Shown here one piece after another: positions 32,210 through 40,850 of a stretch of DNA of 64,000 bases. The DNA comes from an uncultured Lachnospiraceae bacterium (GTDB taxonomy: Bacteria > Bacillota > Clostridia > Lachnospirales > Lachnospiraceae): assembly GCA_910579615.1 (NCBI GenBank), contig CAJTUA010000022.1, forward strand, positions 4,899 to 68,898, written 5' to 3'. The first letter of the stretch is position 1, and each line of letters begins with the position of its first letter. The notes beneath the pieces are model-generated. The model saw nothing but the letters and a program-made list of their open reading frames with translations, did not search any database and was not told the DNA's origin. A program made the position numbers and the translations under genes.

Positions 32210-35200
32210 CTATGAACCCAGATACTCCTCGAATTCTGCCAGTGTCATCAGTATTTTTCTCGGCTTTGTCCCTTCCTCCGGTCCTACGACCCCCGCCGCA
32301 GTCAACTGGTCCATAATACGTGCTGCACGGTTGAAGCCGATTTTGTATACCCTTTGCAGCATACCGATGGAAGCTTTCTGCTTCTCAATAATAAATTTCC
32401 CTGCCTCCGCAAAGTAATCGTCATTCCCGTCCGAACCGGAAGAACCTGCACCGTCGCCTCCTCCGGTTGCGGTCATAATCCTCTGGTTTATTTCCTCATT
32501 GTATCCGCTTGTCCCCTCCGCCTGCTCTTTCAAGAAATCAACCACCGCGCTGACCTCCGCGTCCGAGACGAACGCGCCCTGGATACGAACCGGCTTTGGA
32601 TAACCGGACGGGAAGAAAAGCATATCGCCCTTGCCAAGCAGCCGTTCCGCGCCAACGCCGTCCAATATTGTCCTGGAATCCACGGCAGATGTCACGGCGA
32701 ACGCCACGCGCGAAGGCACATTTGCCTTAATCACGCCGGTAATGACATTGACGGACGGTCTCTGGGTCGCAATAATCAAATGCAGCCCCGCCGCACGCGC
32801 CATCTGCGCTAAGCGGCAAATGGCATCCTCAACCTCATTCGCCGAAGCCACCATCATAAGGTCGGCAAGCTCATCCACGATAATGACAATCTGCGGAAGG
32901 CGCGGGAACGCAGGATTTGGCTCGTCAAAAGCCGCCACCTTCTCATTGTAACCGTTCAAATCGCGCACGGCTAGCGCCGCGAATTTCTGGTAGCGGTCCG
33001 TCATCTCCGCCACCGCCCAGTTTAACGCCGCGCTCGCCTTTTTCGGGTCTGTCACAACCGGGATAAGCAGGTGCGGTATCCCATTGTACACACTTAATTC
33101 CACGACCTTCGGGTCAACCATAATCAGCTTGACATCCTTTGGGTCTGCCTTGTATAGAATGCTCATAATAATCGTATTGATGCAGACCGACTTCCCGGAA
33201 CCTGTCGCGCCCGCAATCAGCATATGCGGCATTTTCGCGATATCCGAAACAACAATCTGCCCGCTGATATTTTTCCCGACCGCAAATGCCAGACGGGATT
33301 TGTGGTTCTTAAATTCGGTGCTTTCCAAAAGCTCGCGCAAAATGACGGGTGTATTTTCCTTGTTCGGCACCTCAATCCCGATGGCCGCCTTGCCCGGAAT
33401 CGGCGCTTCAATGCGGATGTCCGTTGCCGCGAGATTTAACTTGATATCATCGGAAAGCTTCGTAATCTGGTTGACCTTTACGCCCTGTTCCGGCTGCAGC
33501 TCATACTGGGTAACCGCAGGACCACAGCTGATATTGGTAATGGTGACGCGCACGCCAAAGCTTTGCAGCGTGTTTTGCAGTTTTGCCGCCGTTTCCTTAA
33601 GCTCCCGCTCATTTGCACCTTTTCCCTGCACGGGTTTTGCCAACAAATCAATCGGCGGGAATTCGTATTTTTTCTCCGGCACCGGAAGGATTGGGGGCAT
33701 GATGCTTTCCGCGCCCGAAGCGGACTGTGCTGCCTTTGGCTGTGATGGCGCATTTGCACCTGCTGACCTAGGCTGTGGCGACGAACCTCCTGCCGCCACA
33801 ATACGTTCCGTCTGTGTGGTCTGAGCACCCGCCATTGTCCGCGTCTGTGCAGCATGCCCTGCTGATGGCATACCAAAAAGATTTCCGCCATCCCCATCCA
33901 CGGACATATCCGGCCAAAAATCCGGGATTTCTCCCTGCGCCGTTCTGTCAGCAGGTGGAAATCCTGCCTTCTGTTCCATTTGGCCAGAAGGTGTAAAAAA
34001 TGCATTCTGCTGCAGCTCGTTGGAATATGCAGAAGCCACAGCTTGTCCCGGTTCGTCCGAAGGTGAAGGAACGGTATCTGGCTCCGCTTGAGGCACAGAT
34101 GCAAAAACAGTTCCCTCCTCCTCCGTCTGGTAAAAAACATCCGCTCCCGCCGAGTTTTCCTGCCCTACTTCCGGAGCTGTTGCAGGCTCTTTCTTCGCAA
34201 ACCCATGCACAAACGGGTCAATCCCCGCGTTCGCAAAAATCATATCCGCACTGATTACAATTCCGGAGGCATCCACCGGTGCCCCTTCGTTTTCTTCTTC
34301 CGGCACAACCGTTCCTTCAGCTTCTGCTGATGCATCCGGTGCGCCCTCTGGCAGCGTTTTCTTTGGCATAACCGGAGGAAGCAGTGGTTCCTCATCGCCG
34401 AACATTTCCTTGTTAATCAGGACGACATCATTCTCCTTGACAACCGACCCCTCCTCTTTGACGTTCACATCATAAAAGTTCCGCTCTACGGCTGCAGTAT
34501 TTTTTTCCGCACCGCCAAATTTGCGCTCCAATTCCTCCTCATAATAAGAAACATTCTCTTTCTGGTAATCCCCGGTAATCGTAATCTCCTGCAATGGCTG
34601 TGGCGGCAAAACCTCCTCCACCGGGGCAGGTTCCGGTTCCGGCACTTGTGGTTTTGGTGCGGATGGTTCTGGCATGGAGGATGCCGGAACAGTTTTTGGC
34701 TCCTGCACGGCCTTCCCTTTTTTCCCTCTTGCTTTTAGCGAATCCACAAAACGGACAGGCTCTGCTTTCGGATGCTGCATCGCTTCCGGTTCCGCCACGG
34801 CGTTCCCTTCGTTCCCACCTTTGGGGAATGTAATGACACGCGGCGGCTGTTTTGGATACTCCTTCTCCCAGGCATCCTCTCCTTCGTCCTCCGCCCAGTA
34901 GCGCTCCTGCCCGGAATCGTATGTGCTGCGCTTTTTTACAGTTCCATCTACCATCCCCCGAATATAGGTAAAAATCTCTTTCCCGGTCACAAGCATCAGG
35001 CAGATTACCATCAAAATAATCAGGATGACGCTCGTCGCCACCGTATCAAACAGCGGACAGAGCAGCCTTACCAAAGTCCCGCCCAGAATCCCGCCGCCGC
35101 TTTTTGTCTCCGCCGACGCAGTAAAATATTGCGCCCATTTCAGTTCCGGGTCATATGAGCTTAGCAATTCCACCAGCGCGGCCAGGCACGCAAAAAAAGC

Positions 35201-35647
35201 CAGTGCGCACCACAGCCTTCTTTTCGCGACACGGTTTCTGCGGTTTGATATCCCAAACGCAACGCCGAAAAACAACAAAAACGGAAAGAGATACCCAAAA
35301 ATTCCAAACAATCCGAAAATAAAGGTGTTCAGCCATGTTCCGACCGCTCCGCACAGGTTGACATAGCTTAAAAAGAACAGGACTGACACAAGCAGCGTCA
35401 CCGCCAACACGATTTCTTCCTTCATGGAATCGGAAAGTTTTTCCTCACCATAACGGAAATCGCCCTGCTTTCCTTCCTCCGCCTTTTTACGCCCCGTTGT
35501 CGTTTTTTTCGCGTTCTGCCCTCCCGATGCCGCTGTTTTTTTGCCTGCCGTACCCGCGCCCGTATTCTTCTTTGTGCCTGTGTTCTTCGCTCCCGCCTGC
35601 TTTCCTGCCGCAGCCGTTTTCCCTTTTGTCATCTTCTGGTCTGCCAT
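32210..35647 (-). CDS. ftsK: FtsK/SpoIIIE DNA translocase
   Basis: 1145 residues, longer than the usual 750-900 because of a linker. A basic Ala/Lys/Gly/Thr-rich N-terminal tail (1-60) is followed by four transmembrane helices (about 75-235). Next comes an acidic, Pro/Ala/Glu-rich linker (about 260-700), then the RecA-like motor: Walker A LIAGATGSGKSVCINTIIM (about 811) and Walker B PQIVIIVDELADLMMVA. The C-terminal gamma winged helix (GMLQRVYKIGFNRAARIMDQL) reads polar DNA sequences. It pumps chromosomal DNA through the closing division or sporulation septum. AAAGGGTG precedes the ATG. It stands between uppP and the ArsR-type gene. Confidence 0.95.
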   Translation of the reverse strand: MADQKMTKGKTAAAGKQAGAKNTGTKKNTGAGTAGKKTAASGGQNAKKTTTGRKKAEEGKQGDFRYGEEKLSDSMKEEIVLAVTLLVSVLFFLSYVNLCGAVGTWLNTFIFGLFGIFGYLFPFLLFFGVAFGISNRRNRVAKRRLWCALAFFACLAALVELLSSYDPELKWAQYFTASAETKSGGGILGGTLVRLLCPLFDTVATSVILIILMVICLMLVTGKEIFTYIRGMVDGTVKKRSTYDSGQERYWAEDEGEDAWEKEYPKQPPRVITFPKGGNEGNAVAEPEAMQHPKAEPVRFVDSLKARGKKGKAVQEPKTVPASSMPEPSAPKPQVPEPEPAPVEEVLPPQPLQEITITGDYQKENVSYYEEELERKFGGAEKNTAAVERNFYDVNVKEEGSVVKENDVVLINKEMFGDEEPLLPPVMPKKTLPEGAPDASAEAEGTVVPEEENEGAPVDASGIVISADMIFANAGIDPFVHGFAKKEPATAPEVGQENSAGADVFYQTEEEGTVFASVPQAEPDTVPSPSDEPGQAVASAYSNELQQNAFFTPSGQMEQKAGFPPADRTAQGEIPDFWPDMSVDGDGGNLFGMPSAGHAAQTRTMAGAQTTQTERIVAAGGSSPQPRSAGANAPSQPKAAQSASGAESIMPPILPVPEKKYEFPPIDLLAKPVQGKGANERELKETAAKLQNTLQSFGVRVTITNISCGPAVTQYELQPEQGVKVNQITKLSDDIKLNLAATDIRIEAPIPGKAAIGIEVPNKENTPVILRELLESTEFKNHKSRLAFAVGKNISGQIVVSDIAKMPHMLIAGATGSGKSVCINTIIMSILYKADPKDVKLIMVDPKVVELSVYNGIPHLLIPVVTDPKKASAALNWAVAEMTDRYQKFAALAVRDLNGYNEKVAAFDEPNPAFPRLPQIVIIVDELADLMMVASANEVEDAICRLAQMARAAGLHLIIATQRPSVNVITGVIKANVPSRVAFAVTSAVDSRTILDGVGAERLLGKGDMLFFPSGYPKPVRIQGAFVSDAEVSAVVDFLKEQAEGTSGYNEEINQRIMTATGGGDGAGSSGSDGNDDYFAEAGKFIIEKQKASIGMLQRVYKIGFNRAARIMDQLTAAGVVGPEEGTKPRKILMTLAEFEEYLGS

Positions 35648-35817
35648 GAAAGAAACACCCTTTCTAAATCATTTTCCATGCCCCGCACGCTTTGCGGGCT
35701 GTCCTAAAATTTTTTGACCCTCCCAAAATCCTATAAAATTCGATTTTTTACAACCTGGCATTTCAAAAAACGAAAACGCTTTACGATACCCGTAACTGCC
35801 CAATCCCGGTTCCTTAA

Positions 35818-36654
35818 TCAGAAGCAAAAATACCCAAGCAAAATCAGCCCGAGGATAATCCGGTACCATCCAAAGACAACAAAATCATGCTTGCGGATGT
35901 AACTCATCAGAAAACGGATTACGACAATGGAGACAATAAATGCAACCACCATCCCGGTCACAAGCATCATCGCCTCATTTCCGCTGAAAGAAAAGCCGTT
36001 CTCCACCCCAAACTTCACACTCTTAATCAAACTTGCACCCGCCATAACCGGAACCGCAAGGAAAAACGTAAATTCTGCCGCCACAGGCCTTGCACAGCCG
36101 ATTAACATACCGCCGATGATGGTTGCCCCGGAGCGCGACGTTCCCGGAATCAGCGCCAGAAGCTGAAAAATACCAATTAGAAGTGCATCCTTGTAGGTCA
36201 AATCATCAATGGATTGCACCCTTGGATGATCCCCAATTTTCTTTTTCTCCAACACAATAAATAAAACGCCATACAAAATCAATGTGACCACAACAACAAG
36301 CGGCTTCATCAAAAGTGCATCAATCGCATCGTCAAAAAGCACCCCTATCAGCCCTGCCGGGATGCACGCTACGAATATTTTAAACCACATCGAAAATTTA
36401 TCTTTGCAGATAAAATACTTCTCTTTTGCCGAAAACGGCCAAAGGCGCTTAAAATATAGTACGACGACCGCAAGAATCGCCCCGAGCTGTATCACCACAA
36501 GAAAAAGTGCCTTAAATTCCTCCGAAATGTCCATCCGGATGAACTCATCCACCAGAATCATATGCCCGGTGCTGCTGATGGGCAGCCACTCCGTAATCCC
36601 TTCCACAAGCCCCAAAAAGACCGCCTTGAACCATTCCAAAATATTAAATTCCAT
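35818..36654 (-). CDS. uppP: Undecaprenyl-diphosphate phosphatase
   Basis: 278 residues with about eight membrane segments. It recycles the C55 carrier by removing one phosphate and gives bacitracin tolerance. Family motifs are GLVEGITEWLPISSTGHMILVDEF at the N-terminus and ALIPGTSRSGATIIGGMLIG in the middle, holding the Glu/Ser/Arg active site. The gene has a leader of about 290 bases from a promoter at 36951-36979 that also contains a broken small reading frame and a hairpin. Functionally it is tied to uppS (14.3 kb) and to the BceAB-like bacitracin-type module at 46-51 kb. Confidence 0.95.
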   Translation of the reverse strand: MEFNILEWFKAVFLGLVEGITEWLPISSTGHMILVDEFIRMDISEEFKALFLVVIQLGAILAVVVLYFKRLWPFSAKEKYFICKDKFSMWFKIFVACIPAGLIGVLFDDAIDALLMKPLVVVVTLILYGVLFIVLEKKKIGDHPRVQSIDDLTYKDALLIGIFQLLALIPGTSRSGATIIGGMLIGCARPVAAEFTFFLAVPVMAGASLIKSVKFGVENGFSFSGNEAMMLVTGMVVAFIVSIVVIRFLMSYIRKHDFVVFGWYRIILGLILLGYFCF

Positions 36655-36687
36655 TTTTTTCCATCTCCAATACGAATTTTATTCAGT

Positions 36688-36725
36688 AAAAGAATGCAGC
36701 AACAAAGAGAGGGTATAACTGCATC
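36688..36725 (-). terminator. Weak terminator or attenuator in the uppP leader
   Basis: On the minus strand GATGCAG (36719-36725) pairs with CTGCATT (36693-36699), with one end mismatch, followed after one base by TTTT. It sits between the broken small frame (stop 36730) and the uppP ATG, so transcription from 36951 could be cut here before uppP. The stem is short and the call is tentative. Confidence 0.35.
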
Positions 36726-36729
36726 CTCC

Positions 36730-36931
36730 TTAAAGTTTCAAGAAGAATTCCATTTCACTTGTAGTTAATACCCGCTTTTCTTCTTTCTCATTATTCTCAA
36801 CCCATGGATTTATCCGGATGGCTGCATTTTTTAATTTAAGAAAATCTGTCTTTGACTGCCCCTTTTTCCTAATCCCTTCCCGTTAAGCGGATTTCCCACC
36901 GCCCCGCCTCCTTTCCATCAGGAAAGAACAT
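36730..36931 (-). pseudogene. Small protein gene of about 67 codons with one frameshift
   Basis: ATG 36929-36931 opens a 20-codon frame (MFFPDGKEAGRWEIRLTGRD) that stops at 36869. The next frame, open from about 36893 to TAA 36730, reads as real protein: KTDFLKLKNAAIRINPWVEN then NEKEEKRVLTTSEMEFFLKL. Skipping one base in the G/A runs near 36875-36890 joins them into one sequence. A promoter lies just upstream (36951-36979), with GAGG before the ATG. No family is recognised. Either a decayed gene, an assembly indel, or a programmed shift. Confidence 0.45.
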
Positions 36932-36950
36932 ACTTTTGATATCCTCACTA

Positions 36951-36979
36951 ACTATAGCACACCTAAACTTTTTCTTCAA
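36951..36979 (-). promoter_or_regulatory. Promoter for the small frame and uppP
   Basis: On the minus strand TTGAAG (36974-36979), a 17-base spacer and TATAGT (36951-36956). The predicted start near 36944 gives uppP a leader of about 290 bases, which holds the broken small gene and the hairpin at 36688-36725. Confidence 0.6.
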
Positions 36980-37148
36980 CCCATTTTTTTCATGTTGTTT
37001 CTAGTTTGTTTTTATACTACAGCACCATCGGTCTTTGCATCCATCTGGTAAGCTTTCCACCCGCTGCTTCACCCTGCATTCCGCCATTCCACCCTGATTG
37101 TCTTCCTTCGCCAAATATAATCAAAGCGCAAAGGCTCCCCCTTTGGCG

Positions 37149-37189
37149 AAAAAACAGAACCTTACTACCCAATCAGGTATCAGGTTCTG
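37149..37189 (-). terminator. Intrinsic terminator downstream of the beta-glucosidase region
   Basis: On the minus strand CAGAACCT (37182-37189) pairs with AGGTTCTG (37155-37162), and an inner TACC/GGTA pairing extends it. Six T (37149-37154) follow at once, so it is a clear Rho-independent terminator. It ends transcription coming from the beta-glucosidase gene and lies inside the GNAT remnant. Confidence 0.75.
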
Positions 37190-37310
37190 TCCTGTCTGTT
37201 TGTTGAATGACTTCCTCATTTTCCGGTATCGGAGCAAAACCGAAATCCAGATAGACCTTGCAGGCAAGCTATGTCGTTGTCTGCGTCGGAATTTTTGCGT
37301 GCGTATAGCC
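37173..37310 (-). pseudogene. Fragment of a GNAT acetyltransferase (C-terminal piece)
   Basis: One frame reads KIPTQTTT, a stop codon, then LACKVYLDFGFAPIPENEE and a stop at 37173. The string TQTTT.LACKVYLDFGF matches the closing strand and helix of GNAT N-acetyltransferases, where the acetyl-CoA-binding core is followed by a VYLDFGF-like strand. Upstream of a nine-C run (37312-37320) nothing recognisable remains. It is a decayed remnant. A longer frame on the same strand (37121-37324) is a shadow. Confidence 0.5.
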
Positions 37311-37345
37311 ACCCCCCCCCTCATAACCTGTAATGTGTACGAAAC

Positions 37346-37372
37346 CAGGGGCTTTGATTTTCAAAGCCCCTG
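37346..37372 (-). terminator. Perfect hairpin after the beta-glucosidase stop
   Basis: CAGGGGCTTTGA (37346-37357) and TCAAAGCCCCTG (37361-37372) form a perfect 12 bp stem with a three-base loop, 44 bases past the beta-glucosidase stop. The T run is poor (GGTTTCG on the minus strand), so it may protect the 3' end or act with the terminator at 37149. Confidence 0.6.
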
Positions 37373-37415
37373 ATATTCCCGGCGCACCCCAACCCAGTGC
37401 AGCCATCCATTCGCT

Positions 37416-40067
37416 TTACATTCTCACCGCAACCTTTAAAATATTCATCACGCAGAACTGCAGGTCTGCCAGCGTAATCTCCTCCCCTTTTTCGACCGCG
37501 GCAATGATATCCTCCACGTTCTGCTTACAGCCCGGCATAATCAGGTCGTTGCCTGCTTTTATGCACTGCACCGCGCTCGAATGCGGATACGCTTTTTTCC
37601 GTCCTCCCGAAGTATCCTGTGTCGTAAACCAGTCCGTCATCACCACGCCCGCAAAGCCCCACTCGTCGCGCGCCACATTCTGAATCAGCTCATAATGGTT
37701 GGCAGCGTGCACGCCGTTTAGCAGGTTGTACGAAGTCATGATGGAGTACGGCTGCGATTCCTTCACCGCAATCTCAAAGCCTTTTAAGTAAATCTCGCGC
37801 AGTGCCCGCTCACTGATATGCGAATTGTTAAACTGCCGGTTATCCTCCAGGTTATTGCCCGCATAGTGCTTGATTGTCGTTCCCTGGCCGGCAAAGGACT
37901 GCACGCCATGCGTCATAGCCGCCGCACATTTCCCGGAGAGCAGAGGATCCTCGGAATAATACTCGAAATTGCGCCCGCAAAGCGGATTGCGATGGATGTT
38001 CATGCCCGGTGCCAGCCAGAAATGAACATGGAACTGCTTCATCTCCTCCCCAATGGCGCGCCCCATCTGCCGGAATAATTCCATATCAAAAGACTGCGCC
38101 AGGGTATTCGCGATTGGGATTGCCGTGCAATACTGATAATAATCCACCGCATCCTTTGGCGTATCCTCCGGGAACGGTGTCGTATCCAGGCCAAACACCT
38201 CGCCGCCTGGCAAGAGTTTCCCCTCCGGTGTCGCCTTAAAGTGCGGGTAGAGGCGCAGACCCGCAGGACCGTCCGCCAGAATCATATTTGGGATTTTTCT
38301 GCTCTCAATCAACGTGGAAACCGTATCCGCCGCTGCGCCCGGCACCGCCGCGGAAGCGGAACCAATCATGCCGGAATGCGTGTGGATATCCCCGAACCGG
38401 CCGACGCACAGCGCAGCCATTTCCTTAGCGCTAAGCTGTGCAACAAGCTCACAAAGCGCCGCCTTTTCTTCCTGCACATCGGAAAGCGTAAGCACTTCCC
38501 CCTTGCGGGAATCCGTGTAAAGCGGGCGTTCTGCATCATAAGCCGCCGTAAAAGGTTTGATATCCGAAGGTTCCAAGCAAAGTACCGCCATCTCATCAAC
38601 ATCCACCTTTGTCGTGTCTTCCTGCACCGGCAGCAGATGCCTCCGGTTCACTCCCACCGCACGGGCGGAGGCATTTCCTTCTTTTATGTCCTGCACCGCC
38701 ATGTTCGCAGAACCCGCACTCTGATTCGCCGAAAGCTCCTCCATCTTCGCATCAAGAGCAAAGAGATTCTTCAGCTGCGCCGTGATAACCGTCGCATCCA
38801 ATTTTATGCTTGCCGCGACCACCGTATTGCGCGAACTGCTGCCGACGCGAATCAGGTAACTGCCTGCCTCCAGTTTCCACGCCGCATCCCGCACATCGTA
38901 AGATGCCATATCCGCCACATCAAAAGTAACTTCCACTGTTTCGCTCCCGCCCGGCGCGAGCTTCCCCGTCTTTGCAAAACCGACAAGCTCCTGATACGGC
39001 TTTTCCATCTCCCCGCCAACCATTGTGGTATAGACCTGTACAACTTCCCTGCCTGCGTACTGGCTCCCCGTATTTTCTACCGCCACGCGCACCGTGATTT
39101 TTGGGTTGGAATCCGCCATGCGCTGCACCGTCACTGCCTGCGGACGCATCGCAAAGGTCGTATAATTCAATCCATAGCCAAAGCAGTATGCCGGCTCCAC
39201 GCCAAAACTGTCAAAATAACGGTAGCCGACATAGATGCCCTCTTTATAATATTCATCATCCAGGTTCCCGTTGTTTTGCCCAAACTCCGCCGAGGACGGG
39301 TAATCCTCATACTTTTTCGCCCAGGTATCCGTAAGCTTCCCGGAAGGGATGCTTTTCCCGGTCAGTACATCCGCCACCGCAAAGCCGCCGATATTCCCGG
39401 TCTGGCCAATCAGCAGCACCGCATCCACGCCGGGGATTTTGTCAATCACAGACATGTCCATCACGCCGCCGACATTTAAAAGGACAATACATTTTTTATA
39501 ATGCTCTGCCAGAAAACGGATTGCGCCCTCCTCGCCGTCCGTCAGCAAATAATCGCCCTTGCGGCTGGCGCGGTCCTTCCCCTCACCGGAATTGCGCGTA
39601 ATCACAAATACCGCCGTATCCGTGTCCGACTCCTCCACATCCGCCGTTGTAATCTCCGGCACATCCGGCGGGAAGAACGGGAATTCAAACATCAGCCCAA
39701 TCATATGGGAATGGTTGCCGCCCGCTTTTTTACAGATATCGTCCAGATAGTCTTTTTTTGCCTTTTCATAACATGCATCGTAAGCGTCAAGCCATGTTTT
39801 TGAGGTAATGGAAAATCCGGCATCAAGCATCCCCTGCTCCACCGTGACCACCTCCCGCGTGTTCACGTCACCCGACCCAGTGCCGCCTTTTACCGTATGG
39901 CGCACCCCGTCACCGTACATTGCAATCTTGCCTGGCCCGCCAAGCGGGAGCACGCCGTTATTCTTTAACAGCACCATGCACTCGCCCGCCAGACGGCGCA
40001 CAATCTCCTGATTCTTCTTTTCCAATTCCGTAACCTCCGGGGAGGTCAATGCGTAAAAACTGCTCAT
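37416..40067 (-). CDS. Beta-glucosidase, glycoside hydrolase family 3, domain-permuted
   Basis: 883 residues. The usual GH3 order is reversed. The protein opens with the alpha/beta sandwich (CMVLLKNNGVLPLGGPGKIAMYGDG, about 30-250, with the HSHMIG region). The fibronectin-III-like domain follows (about 310-420, PYQELVGFAKTGKLAPGGSE). Last comes the TIM barrel (about 560-880, with MILADGPAGLRLYPHFKA, IKHYAGNNLEDNR and the nucleophile Asp in GVVMTDWFTT, about residue 812). The same permutation is known from Ruminococcus albus and Butyrivibrio beta-glucosidases. There is no signal peptide, so it probably acts on imported cello-oligosaccharides or plant glucosides in the cytoplasm. No transporter is adjacent. 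Confidence 0.93.
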   Translation of the reverse strand: MSSFYALTSPEVTELEKKNQEIVRRLAGECMVLLKNNGVLPLGGPGKIAMYGDGVRHTVKGGTGSGDVNTREVVTVEQGMLDAGFSITSKTWLDAYDACYEKAKKDYLDDICKKAGGNHSHMIGLMFEFPFFPPDVPEITTADVEESDTDTAVFVITRNSGEGKDRASRKGDYLLTDGEEGAIRFLAEHYKKCIVLLNVGGVMDMSVIDKIPGVDAVLLIGQTGNIGGFAVADVLTGKSIPSGKLTDTWAKKYEDYPSSAEFGQNNGNLDDEYYKEGIYVGYRYFDSFGVEPAYCFGYGLNYTTFAMRPQAVTVQRMADSNPKITVRVAVENTGSQYAGREVVQVYTTMVGGEMEKPYQELVGFAKTGKLAPGGSETVEVTFDVADMASYDVRDAAWKLEAGSYLIRVGSSSRNTVVAASIKLDATVITAQLKNLFALDAKMEELSANQSAGSANMAVQDIKEGNASARAVGVNRRHLLPVQEDTTKVDVDEMAVLCLEPSDIKPFTAAYDAERPLYTDSRKGEVLTLSDVQEEKAALCELVAQLSAKEMAALCVGRFGDIHTHSGMIGSASAAVPGAAADTVSTLIESRKIPNMILADGPAGLRLYPHFKATPEGKLLPGGEVFGLDTTPFPEDTPKDAVDYYQYCTAIPIANTLAQSFDMELFRQMGRAIGEEMKQFHVHFWLAPGMNIHRNPLCGRNFEYYSEDPLLSGKCAAAMTHGVQSFAGQGTTIKHYAGNNLEDNRQFNNSHISERALREIYLKGFEIAVKESQPYSIMTSYNLLNGVHAANHYELIQNVARDEWGFAGVVMTDWFTTQDTSGGRKKAYPHSSAVQCIKAGNDLIMPGCKQNVEDIIAAVEKGEEITLADLQFCVMNILKVAVRM

Positions 40068-40119
40068 AATTTTATGTTCCGCCTTTCCTGATTAAATTCT
40101 TTTCCGGCACGCCCTCTTG

Positions 40120-40149
40120 CCCAATATCGCGCGTCCCGCCCCAATATCG
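40120..40149 (-). repeat. Direct repeat CCCAATATCG, 20 bp apart, in the beta-glucosidase leader
   Basis: Two exact copies of CCCAATATCG (40120-40129 and 40140-40149) are spaced 20 bp start to start, about two helical turns. They lie 53-82 bases before the beta-glucosidase ATG. This is the spacing expected for a regulator binding one DNA face. The rest of the 290-base gap is A+T-rich, with no clear promoter and no further gene. Confidence 0.5.
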
Positions 40150-40358
40150 TTTCCAGTTTAACATATCCGTTTTCCTGTGAAAATGTTTTTATTTATCCGG
40201 TGATGTCTTTTCACAGCTTTTTCATTGCCTGTATGGCTAAAATGTTTTTCATGATTCACCCTCAGCGTGTTCTTTGTCGCCCTTAACTATATTCGTTTCC
40301 GTTTTATGCAAATATGTACCTGTTTTTTACTTCATTTACATTAGTTATTATAACTTCG

Positions 40359-40850
40359 TCAGTATAAATCATGCTCCTTAATCGATATACATTTTAAATT
40401 CTCATAAAAAACAAACTCCACAATCCACGGCATAATATTTTTGATTCTTTCAAAATCGTGATACCCAAAAGAAGGGTCATAATAATTAACAACCGTGCTT
40501 AACGCCGTTCCATGACTTCCCACTACAATATTCTTCCCTGCATACTTATTTAATACCTGCTGCAATGCCAATATATTTCTCGCCTGAACCTCTTGTAGGC
40601 ATTCTCCATCTGACAATTTGTATGTAAAATCATTCCATTGCATTTTTGCAAATGATGTAAAATCTTCAATCCAGTCACTCTCTATCTTTCTTTCCCTAAA
40701 ATCATATATAATATTAATTTCCATACCATAACTATCTGCAAAATCCTTAACGGTATCCACTGCTCTTTTATATGGACTTGAAAAAACAACATCAATATCT
40801 ATTTTTTCTATAATCTCCGCACCATGCTCATGCCTTAAATGCCATTTCCT
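40359..40850 (-). pseudogene. Histidine phosphatase (phosphoglycerate mutase family), N-terminus missing
   Basis: The open frame runs from the stop codon of the upstream acetyltransferase with no start of its own. It reads HLRHEHGAEIIEKIDIDVVF, SSPYKRAVDTVKDFADSYGM, an acidic middle, and NIVVGSHGTALSTVV, which holds the second catalytic His. The family always begins with a strand carrying RHG, and that first catalytic His and about 30 residues are absent. The longest start-to-stop frame (to 40760) is shorter still. The sequence is A+T-rich like the neighbouring GNAT gene and unlike the rest of the window, pointing to imported and then rearranged DNA. Confidence 0.7.

Noticed and set aside
35669..35869. 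66-residue frame between uppP and ftsK
   Set aside because: Overlaps the end of uppP, no binding site, and reads through a small hairpin (35681-35700). No family recognised.
37121..37324. 67-residue basic frame beside the C run
   Set aside because: Shadow of the GNAT remnant in another frame, and it spans a clear intrinsic terminator.
38241..39479. 412-residue plus-strand frame inside the beta-glucosidase gene
   Set aside because: Antisense shadow, rich in Arg and His, with no domain pattern. The GH3 frame is intact opposite.
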